From: WHSW01 sp963828755
Lineage (GTDB): Bacteria; Actinomycetota; Thermoleophilia; Solirubrobacterales; 70-9
Direction of reading: 5' to 3'
Length of the DNA stretch: 64,000 nt
Assembly: GCA_963828755.1 (NCBI GenBank)
Contig: CAWHFY010000010.1
Span: 142,104-206,103 of the forward strand
In this document: positions 44,895-51,619 of the stretch, one piece after another
How the letters are laid out: the number at the start of each line of letters is the position of its first letter
Position numbering within the stretch: position 1 is the stretch's first letter
The notes under the pieces: model-generated
What the model saw: the letters and a program-made list of their open reading frames with translations, nothing else
Database searches by the model: none
Told to the model about the DNA's origin: nothing
Translations under genes and position numbers: made by a program

Positions 44895-45443
44895 ATGAAG
44901 CTGAGAACGCCCAGTCACGCCACCGTCGTCGCCTACTTGGCGCTCTTCGTCGCGATCGGCGGGAGCGCGTACGCCGTCAGCAAGATCGGTTCGGCACAGA
45001 TCGAGAACCGATCGATCAAGGGGAAGGACGTGGCGGACGACGCCTGGGAGCGACGGCAGGTCGATGAGCGGAAGCTGAGGGGCCGTTGGCCGTTGGCGAT
45101 GGCGACGTCGATCGGCATGTGACCCGCCGCCGAGCGGAGGTCGACTGCATCGGCAAGACGATCCACCTCCGGCGCGTCCAGGCGCGCTCCTGCATCGTTC
45201 GGCACGGCGCGAGCTCAGGACGGAGCTGGCACGGTGATGCTCGATCAGCGTGGACGGCGCGAGTCTAACGGCCAGCTCATCGACACGGAGACGAGAACGA
45301 TCGCCCTCAACCAAGGTGACCACCAAGCTCCCAAGGGCCAGCACAGCGTCGCCCTGACGTTGCCGGGAATCAGTTCGCAGACTCTGATCGTGAGCGATCT
45401 CGCCATCTCCGCAATCGCCGTCACCAACGCGGACCTCGGCTGA
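44895..45443 (+). pseudogene. Small exported Thermoleophilia-type protein, frame broken
   Basis: ATG 44895 with GGGAGGG upstream gives a membrane/signal helix HATVVAYLALFVAIGGSAYA, then KIGSAQIENRSIKGKDVADD, the signature of a short exported family common in Solirubrobacterales-like genomes. The frame stops at 45122 after unrelated residues. A second frame from about 45200 gives MLDQRGRRESNGQLIDTETR, HSVALTLPGISSQTLIVSDL and AISAIAVTNADLG to 45443, probably the true C-terminus. The middle (about 45050-45220) cannot be read confidently. Function unknown. Confidence 0.55.
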
Positions 45444-45525
45444 AGCACGCGCCTGTCGAGTTCCGTCGCTATGCGACGGTTTCTCGCCAGGCTGCAGGTC
45501 TGATCGTCGGCACCTCTCGAGTTAG

Positions 45526-45540
45526 TCCCGCGTAGCGGGA
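45526..45540 (-). terminator. Hairpin downstream of ccmH
   Basis: TCCCGC-GTA-GCGGGA, a 6-bp stem with an alternative outer pairing AGTCCC/GGGACT. It lies about 50 nt past the ccmH stop on the minus strand, between convergent genes. No U-tract. Confidence 0.4.
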
Positions 45541-45589
45541 GGGACTCGCCACGCGAACCCACGCGGCACCGCCGCCGGCTCCCGCCCAC

Positions 45590-46087
45590 CTACAACCGAT
45601 ACCGCGCCAGATCCGCGTCCAGCCGCTTCGAGTCCTCGTCGTCGATCGCCTCCGCCGGCGGTTCCGCGGAACCGCCCGAGCCCGAGCCGCCGCCCCCCTC
45701 ACCAGCCCCGGCCTTCCGCCAGCGCCTGAGCCCCACGACGATGCCCACAAGCGCGGCAAGGATCGCCGCGCCCGGCACCAGCCACGCCGCCAGGTCGAAT
45801 CCGGAGTTGTCAGGTGTCGCCAGCACCTCCGAGCCGAACTCGGCAACGAGGCGGTCCTTGATCTCGTCCTTCGTCAGCCCTTGGGCGATCAGCTCGCGGA
45901 TGAAGTCACGCTCCTGGTTCGCCTGCGGGGCCTCGGTGGCGAGCTCGAGCGGGACGCCGCAGACGATGCACATCACCTCGTCCTCGATGTCGGGGAGAGA
46001 GGTCTGGGGCTCGGCCGACTGCGCAGCCGCCAGCGGCGGAACCGCGAGCAGCGCGACGGCCACGAGCAGCGCCGCCCGCCGGACCAT
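45590..46087 (-). CDS. ccmH: Cytochrome c maturation protein CcmH
   Basis: 165 aa. A signal peptide (ALLVAVALLAVPPLAAAQSA) is followed by EVMCIVCGVPLELATEAPQA, the CcmH CxxC motif; here MCIVC-G replaces the usual RCxxCQ. RELIAQGLTKDEIKDRLVAE and FGSEVLATP complete the helical domain, and one membrane helix (LVPGAAILAALVGIVVGLRR) follows. CcmH keeps apocytochrome cysteines reduced for heme ligation. ATG 46087 overlaps the ccmG TGA (TGATG), so the pair is coupled. A 20-nt palindrome lies within its last 25 codons. Confidence 0.9.
   Translation of the reverse strand: MVRRAALLVAVALLAVPPLAAAQSAEPQTSLPDIEDEVMCIVCGVPLELATEAPQANQERDFIRELIAQGLTKDEIKDRLVAEFGSEVLATPDNSGFDLAAWLVPGAAILAALVGIVVGLRRWRKAGAGEGGGGSGSGGSAEPPAEAIDDEDSKRLDADLARYRL
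45657..45676. repeat. 20-nt perfect palindrome, copy 2
   Basis: GGCGGTTCCGCGGAACCGCC inside the ccmH coding sequence, encoding part of a flexible Gly/Ser/Ala/Pro linker. Sixteen inner bases match the intergenic copy at 35577-35592. Confidence 0.6.
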
Positions 46088-46612
46088 CACGTGCCCTCGA
46101 TCATCGGCGCGACCTGCTGGTTCAAGAACGACTCGGTCACCTGCCCGGGCAGCTGCAGCGCCAGGTTGCCGTCGGGATCGACAAGGAAAGCTCTCCGGCA
46201 CCCCGGTCGTCTTCAGCCCCTCCTTCGCGTACTGGCCGTCGCCATCGTGAAGCTGGGGGTAGGTGAGGTCGAACTCGTCGACGAAGCCCAGCCCGCCCTC
46301 GCCGGTCTCCTGGGTGTCGATCCCGAGCACCTCGAAGTTGTCGTTGCGGTGGCGGCGATAGAAGGACTCGAGCGCCGGCGCTTCATCGCGGCACGGCCCG
46401 CACCACGAGGCCCACACGTTGACGAGCACCCACTTGCCCTGGTGGTCGGCGACCGAGCCGGTCTCGGATTCCGAGCCGAGCACCGGCAGCGAGTCGGTCG
46501 GGACCTCGTCGCCGACCGACAGCCGCGCCTCGCCCTTCGACACCAGGCCGAAGACGAGCAGGCCGACGATGGCGAGGACGCCCATGAAGACGGCGAAGGC
46601 CCGCGCGCTCAC
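46087..46612 (-). CDS. ccmG: Thiol-disulfide oxidoreductase CcmG/TlpA-like (one frameshift)
   Basis: About 174 aa after repair. An N-terminal anchor (FAVFMGVLAIVGLLVFGLVS) precedes a thioredoxin-like domain: VLVNVWASWCGPCRDEAPAL with the WCGPC active site, VLGIDTQETGEGG as the CcmG insert, and TTGVPESF with the cis-Pro. One surplus base near 46190 separates this from LVDPDGNLALQLPGQVTESF in the next frame. It reduces apocytochrome or CcmH thiols outside the membrane. Start GTG 46612, because TACGCT lies exactly 7 nt upstream; the TTG at 46636 would precede that element. Confidence 0.87.
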
Positions 46613-46619
46613 CCGCCGA

Positions 46620-46625
46620 AGCGTA
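46620..46625 (-). promoter_or_regulatory. -10 element TACGCT deciding the ccmG start
   Basis: TACGCT is 7 nt before GTG 46612 on the minus strand. It overlaps codons that would belong to the longer TTG 46636 form, which therefore is unlikely. Confidence 0.5.
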
Positions 46626-46660
46626 GAGAGCCCCAATCACGGTCTAGACTGCGCCGCTCT

Positions 46661-46733
46661 GCGGGAGTAGCTCAGTTGGTAGAGCACCAGCTTCCCAAGC
46701 TGGGGGTCGCGGGTTCGAGACCCGTCTCCCGCT
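46661..46733 (+). tRNA. tRNA-Gly (anticodon CCC)
   Basis: A complete cloverleaf. Acceptor GCGGGAG / CTCCCGC, D-arm GCTC-AGTTGGTA-GAGC, anticodon stem CCAGC / GCTGG with loop TTCCCAA (anticodon CCC at 46694-46696), variable loop GGGTC, T-arm GCGGG-TTCGAGA-CCCGT, discriminator T. CCA is not encoded. A possible -10, TAGACT, lies at 46645-46650. It reads GGG glycine codons and faces away from ccmG. Confidence 0.96.
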
Positions 46734-46834
46734 TTCTTCACGCCCGGGCGCCATCGCGCGCGGGCAGGTTCGCGGCAGCGAGACGCGAAATGCCCCTGTT
46801 GGTAGTCCAATCGAACCCGTTTAGGGAGGAGCGC

Positions 46835-47281
46835 ATGAACAAAAAGGGGCTCGTCGTCGCGATCGCGGCGACTCTGACTCTCAGCCTGATGGTCCCGATC
46901 TTCGCGTCGGCGGGGACCGCGATCACCGCCCACGCGACGGGCGATCAGGTCGTCAACCCGTCCGGCGGTGACCCGAAGGGCGTCGCCGACTTCCGGCTCA
47001 AGGTCAACCGCGTCAAGCGGCGCATCTGCTACACGATCACGTTCTCGAAGATTCAGAACGTGACCGGCGCCTTTCTGCACAAGGGCGGCCCGAATCAGAT
47101 CGCGCGTCCGATCGCGACCTTCTTCACGGACAAGAGCGCGACCAGCCCGCGCGAGGGTTGCGTGAAGAACCTGAAGAAGCGGATCGTCAAGCGCCTCAAG
47201 CGCAAGCCCGATGCGCATTACGTCGACCTGACCTCGAAGAAGCACCCCGACGGTGCGGTTCGCGGCCAGCTCGAGGAGTAG
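46835..47281 (+). CDS. Exported CHRD-domain-like protein
   Basis: 148 aa. Signal peptide VVAIAATLTLSLMVPIFASA. The mature part, VVNPSGGDPKGVADFRLKVN, RRICYTITFSKIQNVTGAFL, HKGGPNQIARPIATFF and DGAVRGQLEE, follows the CHRD pattern (first seen in chordin), with its G-x-A and D-G-x-V-R-G-Q-L ends. The middle is basic (LKKRIVKRLKRKPDAHYV), and one Cys pair may form a disulfide. ATG 46835 has a strong AGGGAGGA Shine-Dalgarno and a good terminator downstream, so it is a single, probably well-expressed gene. Role unknown. Confidence 0.85.
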   Translation: MNKKGLVVAIAATLTLSLMVPIFASAGTAITAHATGDQVVNPSGGDPKGVADFRLKVNRVKRRICYTITFSKIQNVTGAFLHKGGPNQIARPIATFFTDKSATSPREGCVKNLKKRIVKRLKRKPDAHYVDLTSKKHPDGAVRGQLEE

Positions 47282-47289
47282 TTCCTGAC

Positions 47290-47332
47290 GGTCGAGGGGC
47301 GCGCCGGCATCGTCCGGCGCGCCCCGTCGACC
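47290..47332 (+). terminator. Terminator hairpin after the CHRD gene
   Basis: Arms of 18 and 19 nt (GGTCGAGGGGCGCGCCGG / CCGGCGCGCCCCGTCGACC) pair fully but for one bulged base, around a 6-nt loop, followed by TTCCTCC. It begins 9 nt after the stop. Confidence 0.75.
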
Positions 47333-47373
47333 TTCCTCCGGCCGCCAGGGGCGGCCACTAGGCTGGCTCGCCG

Positions 47374-48270
47374 ATGATCGTCTGTCTCGGCGAAGCCCTG
47401 GTCGACCTGATCTGCGAGCGGCCGGTGCGGTCGCTCGACGAGGCCGACTCGTTCTCGCCGCATTTTGGCGGCGCGCTCGCCAACGTCGCGGTCGCCGCGC
47501 GCCGCGCCGGCGCCGACTCGGCGCTCGCCGGCGCTGCCGGCGACGACGAGTGGGGCCGCTGGCTTGCCAGGCGGCTCGAGCGCGAGGGGGTCGGGCTCGA
47601 CTTCTTCGAGCTGATCGCCGGCGAGCAGACGCCGCTCGCCTTCGCGATCTTCGATGCCGACGGCGAGCCCAGCTTTCAGATCTACGGCGACGCGATCGAG
47701 CTCGCGGTCGCCGCGGTCGCGCCGCGCCTCGAGCCCGCGATCGAGGCGGCGACCGCGCTCGTCTACGGCTCGACCACGCTCGCCACGTCGGGCGAGCGCA
47801 AGGTAACCCTGCGCGCCCGCGAGTTGGCGCTCGAGCGAGGCGTGCGCGTCTGCTTCGACCCCAACATCCGCCCGAACCGCTGGGGCGGCGACCCCGAGCC
47901 GGCGGCCGCGATCTCGCGCGAGCTCGTCGCGGGCTCGACCGTCGTCCGCACCAACCGCACCGAGGCGACCGAGATCGCCGGGGTCGAGGATCCGCGCGAG
48001 GCCGCCGACGCGATCGCGGCGCTCGGCGCCGAACTAGCGGTGGTCACGCTCGGCGCCGAGGGAGCGGTGATTCGCGGTGCCTGCGAGGCCGAGGCCCCGA
48101 CGCCCGCGGTCGAGGTCGTCTCGACGATCGGCGCGGGCGACGCGTTCATGGGAACCCTGGTCGCCGGGCTCGCGAAGCTCGACTGGAACCTGTCGCGCGC
48201 CGACGAGGCGCTGGGCCCGGCGCTCAACGCCGCGGCCGACGCCTGCACGCGGATGCCGGCGCTCGACTAG
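47374..48270 (+). CDS. PfkB-family carbohydrate kinase (fructokinase-like)
   Basis: 298 aa ribokinase-fold enzyme. VCLGEALVDLICERP at the start, HFGGALANVAVAARRAGADS as PfkB signature 1, FDPNIRPNRWGGD and RTNRTEATEIAG in the centre, and VVSTIGAGDAFMGTLVAGLA as signature 2 with the catalytic Asp. The N-terminus and FDPNxRxxxW style fit fructokinases or 2-keto-3-deoxygluconate kinases. No transporter or sugar pathway gene is next to it. ATG 47374 is 9 nt after TAGGCT, so it is likely leaderless. Confidence 0.92.
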   Translation: MIVCLGEALVDLICERPVRSLDEADSFSPHFGGALANVAVAARRAGADSALAGAAGDDEWGRWLARRLEREGVGLDFFELIAGEQTPLAFAIFDADGEPSFQIYGDAIELAVAAVAPRLEPAIEAATALVYGSTTLATSGERKVTLRARELALERGVRVCFDPNIRPNRWGGDPEPAAAISRELVAGSTVVRTNRTEATEIAGVEDPREAADAIAALGAELAVVTLGAEGAVIRGACEAEAPTPAVEVVSTIGAGDAFMGTLVAGLAKLDWNLSRADEALGPALNAAADACTRMPALD

Positions 48271-48279
48271 GGTGGTCGA

Positions 48280-49020
48280 GTGAGCGGGGAACCCATCCAT
48301 TCGCGTATCCGGGTGGGCAAGGTCATCAGCGAGACGTTCGCGCTGTACGGCGCGTTCGCCGCTCCGCTGCTCGGCAGCGCCCTGATCGTCTTCGTGATCT
48401 CCGGCGTTCTCCAGGCGCTGTTGCGCGACTCGGGCGGGTTCGTGCTCGCGCTCGTCGCCACCGTCATCGGTTTGATCGCGAGCGCGCTCTACACCGGCTT
48501 TGTCGTCTCGCTGGTCAGCGACGTTCGAGACGGCAAGCGCGACCTCACCGTCGGCCAACTCTTTTCCGCCGCCAGGCCCGCGATCTGGCCGCTGATCGGC
48601 GCCGCCATCCTCGCGGGCATCGGGATCGCGATCGGCCTCGCGCTGCTGATCATCCCCGGCCTCTTCTTGCTGACGATCTGGGCCGTGATCGCGCCGGCGA
48701 TCGTGATCGAGCGCGTCGGCGTCCTCGACTCGTTCAAGCGCAGCCACGACCTCGTCCGCGGCGACGGTTGGGAGGTCCTCGGCGCGCTCCTGGTCGGCTT
48801 CCTGATCACGGTCGTGCTCGGCTTCGTCGCGGCGGCGATCGGCACGAGCATCGGCCTCGGCGCCCTGATCGTGATCGTGATCGCGGTCAGCGTTCTGACC
48901 GCGCCGATCCCGGCGCTGATCGCGAGCATCCTCTTCTTCGACCTCGGCGGCGGCACCCCGGCCACGGCCAGCAGGCCGCCGGCGGGCGAGTTCTCGCCCG
49001 AGCCTCCCGCCCCCGCCTAG
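48280..49020 (+). CDS. Multipass membrane protein (glycerophosphoryl-diesterase-membrane-domain-like)
   Basis: 246 aa with about six membrane helices. RIRVGKVISETFALYGAFAA is a conserved N-terminal motif, and GLALLIIPGLFLLTIWAVIA with VIERVGVLDSFKRSHDLVRG is characteristic of the DUF975/GPDPase-membrane fold. The C-terminus is Pro-rich and disordered. These proteins are uncharacterised and are thought to affect membrane homeostasis. GTG 48280 lies 6 nt after TAGGGT, whose TAG is also the stop codon of the kinase gene. Confidence 0.75.
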   Translation: MSGEPIHSRIRVGKVISETFALYGAFAAPLLGSALIVFVISGVLQALLRDSGGFVLALVATVIGLIASALYTGFVVSLVSDVRDGKRDLTVGQLFSAARPAIWPLIGAAILAGIGIAIGLALLIIPGLFLLTIWAVIAPAIVIERVGVLDSFKRSHDLVRGDGWEVLGALLVGFLITVVLGFVAAAIGTSIGLGALIVIVIAVSVLTAPIPALIASILFFDLGGGTPATASRPPAGEFSPEPPAPA

Positions 49021-49037
49021 CCGCTACCTTCGCCCGC

Positions 49038-49551
49038 GTGAGCGGCGGCGCACGGATCGAGGTCGTCAAGACCTACCTCGAGATCACCGATCTCGCCGAC
49101 CTGCGCCCGCCCGAGCGCCCGCCGGAGCGGCCCTTCGACCTCGAGCGGGTCAGCGACCCTGATCTCAACCGCTGGTTCTACGAGCACGTCGGCGCCGACC
49201 ACTACTGGGTCGACCGGCTGCGCTGGACCGACGGCCAGTGGGCCGACTGGGAGCGGCGGGTCGAGACCTGGGTCGTGATCGTCGAGGGCGAGCGGGCCGG
49301 GTACTTCGAGCTCGAGCCCTACTCGCGCGGGCGACTCGTCCAGCTCGCCTACTTCGGCCTGCTGAAGCACGTATCAAGGGCTCGGGATCGGCGGTCACGC
49401 GCTCGCGCAGGCGATCCGGCGCGGGCTCGAGCTCGGGCCCAAGGTCGCGGTGAGCACCAACACACGCGACGGCGCGTACGCCCTTGCCAACTACGAGGCG
49501 CGGGGAATGCGGCCGGTGCGCCGCGAGCGGGGGACAATCGGTGGTGAGTGA
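49038..49551 (+). CDS. GNAT-family N-acetyltransferase (one frameshift)
   Basis: About 170 aa after repair. The first frame gives VVKTYLEITDLADLRPPERP, RWTDGQWADWERRVETWVVI and GYFELEPYSRGRLVQLAYFG; after one surplus base near 49378 the second frame supplies the acetyl-CoA loop GSGIGGHALAQAIRRG, STNTRDGAYALANYEARGM and the end RRERGTIGGE. The loop fits Q/R-x-x-G-x-G/A. Substrate unknown. GTG 49038 is 7 nt after TACCTT, so it is likely leaderless. Confidence 0.82.
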
Positions 49552-49599
49552 CGTCCGCGACTGGGGCCGCGACGCGGTCGTCTTCAGCATCTGCTGTAG

Positions 49600-50306
49600 C
49601 TAGGTCGGCTGCGCGACCGGGCGGATCAGGATCTCGTTGACGTCGACGTTCTCGGGTTGCGAGAGCGCGTAGATCACCGCCCGGGCGATGTCCTCGTCGG
49701 CGAGCGCGCCCTCGGGCCGGTTGTCGAAGAACGGCGTGTCGACCATGCCCGGCTCGATCAGCGTCGTGCGGATCCCCTGGTTGTCGTGCATCGTGCGCAG
49801 CTCGCCGCGCAGCGCCTCGCCGATCGCGGTCACGGCCCACTTGGTCGCCGAGTAGAGCGAGCCCGGCAGCGCCCGGCGCCCGGCGACCGAGCTCGTGATC
49901 ACGTAGTGGCCGGTGCCGCGCTCGAGCAGATGGGGGAGGGTGGCGCGGATCGTCAGCGCGACGCCGTAGACGTTGGTCAGCACCATCTCTCGCCAGAACT
50001 CCGGCGACTCCTCGAGGAAGCCGCGCGTGGCGCCGAAGCCGGCGTTGGCGAAGACGGCGTCGATGCGGCCGAAGGCGTCGATCGCAGCGGCGGCGATCGC
50101 CTCGTTGTCCGCCCACTCGGTGACGTCGCAGCGAACCGCGATCGCGGCCTCCTCGCCGCCGAGCTCATCGGCGAGCGCTTGCAGCTTGTCCTCGCTGCGG
50201 GCGCCGAGCACGAGGCGGTATCCCTGCTGCGAAGCGGCGCTCGGGCGGTGGCGGCGCCGATTCCACTCGACGCCCCGGTGATCAGTAATACGGGCTTGTC
50301 GCTCAT
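49600..50306 (-). CDS. Short-chain dehydrogenase/reductase (one frameshift)
   Basis: About 235 aa after repair. ATG 50306 begins PVLLITGASSGIGAATAR, with the NADP-binding TGxxxGxG; one base is lost near 50235, and the second frame continues GYRLVLGARSEDKLQALADE, VFANAGFGA, ITSSVAGRRALPGSLYSATK with the Ser-Tyr-Lys triad, and IEPGMVDTPFFDNR. ENVDVNEILIRPVAQPT is the typical end of classical SDRs close to serine 3-dehydrogenase or clavaldehyde-dehydrogenase-like types. TAGCTT lies 8 nt before the start. Substrate unknown. Confidence 0.88.
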
Positions 50307-50350
50307 GGCGCTGCAAGCTACCCGACGGCGATCGCCATAATCTGAGGGCA

Positions 50351-50783
50351 GTGGATCCCGATCGCAAACGAAGGGTTCGCCTCGTCGTGGCGTTGTCGGT
50401 CGCGGTGCTGCTCGCCGCGGGGCTCGTCTACGTCTCGTTCTCGGCGTCGAGCGAGGCGAAGAGCCCGTCGGAGCTCGAGCAGGTCGACGTCCGGCGGCCC
50501 CTACCAGCTCGCCGGCAAGGTCGACAAGATCATCGACGGCAGCGCCGACGGCTACGGGCCGGTCAAGTTCAGCGTCGTCGACAACGACAACCCCTCGGCG
50601 GGAGGCCTCGTCGTCAACTACACCGGCGAGCGCGCCGACGCCTTCCGCGAGGGCCGCGAGATCGTCGTCGACGGCTCGATGCGCGACGGCGTCTTCGTCG
50701 GCGATCGGGACACGTTGCTCACCAAGTGCCCGTCGAAGTTCTCCGAGCAGGCGAAGAGCGACACCAACGTCATCATCGAGTAG
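50351..50783 (+). CDS. ccmE: Cytochrome c maturation heme chaperone CcmE, Cys-type (one frameshift)
   Basis: About 143 aa after repair. A membrane anchor (LVVALSVAVLLAAGLVYVSF) is followed in the first frame by SASSEAKSPSELEQ. One surplus base near 50493 shifts to GGPYQLAGKVDKIIDGSADG, GPVKFSVVDND, LVVNYTGERADAFREGREIV and DTLLTKCPSKFSEQ. The heme-binding histidine of classic CcmE (HDENY) is replaced by Cys in KCPSKF, as in the C-x3-Y CcmE' variant of archaea and sulfate reducers, with Phe for the Tyr. GTG 50351 is 7 nt after TAATCT. ccmF lies 840 nt downstream. Confidence 0.87.
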
Positions 50784-51066
50784 CCGGAGCCGGGGGCGCT
50801 CCGCCGAGCAACTGACCGGCGGTTGGCCCGGAAAGCGGGCACACACCCGCACAGTTCGCTCGGCATGGAAAGCGGGCGTTCGGCGCACGGGCGGCCCAGA
50901 GCCAACTGTCCGCCCAACGTTGCGTATTTCGCAACATCGCCCGGACAGTTCGCAAGCGGGGCGCGGGCCGGCCGTCCCGCGCCCCCGCGATGGCCCGTGT
51001 CGCGGGGCGTTCGGCGCGGAGTGTGCTGCGCTTTCCGAACACCCCTGCCCCGTGACCGGGCTCGGG
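50784..51066. other. 283-nt intergenic region with nested dyads and repeats
   Basis: I support no gene here; an 88-codon frame at 50823 has Arg/Pro-rich shadow composition. The stretch holds a concentric dyad at 50904-50950, a direct repeat ACAGTTCGC (50851-50859 and 50945-50953), GAAAGCGGGC twice (50831 and about 50869) and GCGTTCGGCGC twice (about 50876 and 51008). It lies between convergent ccmE and the lipoprotein gene. Confidence 0.6.
50904..50950. repeat. Concentric inverted repeats
   Basis: Outer arms AACTGTCCG (50904-50912) and CGGACAGTT (50942-50950) and inner arms GTTGCG (50919-50924) and CGCAAC (50930-50935) share one centre at 50927 around a TATTT loop. It could be a bidirectional terminator for convergent genes or part of a structured RNA. 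Confidence 0.55.
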
Positions 51067-51519
51067 CTAGCTCTCGAGCTCGGCGTTGATCCGGTCGATC
51101 AGGTCCTGAATCCGCGCCTGGGCCTTGCTCGTCTCGCGCTGCAGGTCGGCGGCCGCCTCGGCCGCGCGCTGGGCGTTGCCGCCGGCGAGCGCGCGCTGCG
51201 CCTCGCGAAGTCGGTCGGACAGGCCCCGCATCCCGTCGACGAGCTGGCCGTGGAGCTCGGCGACGTTGTCGGGCGGCTCGATCGCCTCGATCTCGTCGGC
51301 GCTGGTCGCGAAGGCGCGCGACAGGTTGCCCGCGACCTCGGCCGCCTGCTGCGAATTGGTCGGCGCCGAGCCGGAGACGATCTTGCCGATCGAGTCGAGC
51401 AGCTGGGTCTGCTCGGCGTTGACCTGCTCGACGTAGTCGTTCTGCTCGGCGACCGAACCACAGCCGGCGGCGACGATCGCGATCGCGACGGTGGCGGCCA
51501 GCGCGGTGAGCTTGGTCAT
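51067..51519 (-). CDS. Lipoprotein with coiled-coil domain
   Basis: 150 aa. The signal peptide (LTALAATVAIAIVAAGC) ends in a lipobox with Cys at residue 20. The mature protein is all helical: QNDYVEQVNAEQTQLLDSIG, then heptad-rich ADLQRETSKAQARIQDLIDR. ATG 51519 has a GGGGAG Shine-Dalgarno. Its closest neighbours are cytochrome c maturation genes, but no functional link is visible. Surface or periplasm-like location is expected. Function unknown. Confidence 0.78.
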   Translation of the reverse strand: MTKLTALAATVAIAIVAAGCGSVAEQNDYVEQVNAEQTQLLDSIGKIVSGSAPTNSQQAAEVAGNLSRAFATSADEIEAIEPPDNVAELHGQLVDGMRGLSDRLREAQRALAGGNAQRAAEAAADLQRETSKAQARIQDLIDRINAELES

Positions 51520-51592
51520 CGGACTCCCCTGTTCGGCGGACGATCGGGCCGGCCGAATCTAGCCGCAGTCGCGGCGTTGCGATAATCGGCGG

Positions 51593-51619
51593 GTGCTCCG
51601 CGGCGACAACTCCCGCTAG
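51593..51619 (+). CDS. 8-residue leaderless upstream ORF before ccmF
   Basis: GTG 51593 lies 6 nt after GATAAT (51581-51586) and encodes VLRGDNSR; its TAG (51617-51619) abuts the ccmF ATG. ccmF has no Shine-Dalgarno, so termination-reinitiation may feed it. Same layout as the frame before the P450 at 22736. Confidence 0.35.
   Translation: MLRGDNSR

Noticed and set aside
43686..45443. Recent horizontal acquisition of this slightly AT-richer stretch
   Set aside because: The composition change is small, and the protein families match the rest of the genome; degradation or error explains the odd frames.
50823..51089. 88-codon frame in the gap between ccmE and the lipoprotein gene
   Set aside because: Arg/Pro-rich composition, no start signal, and it crosses the concentric dyad and runs into the lipoprotein 3' end.
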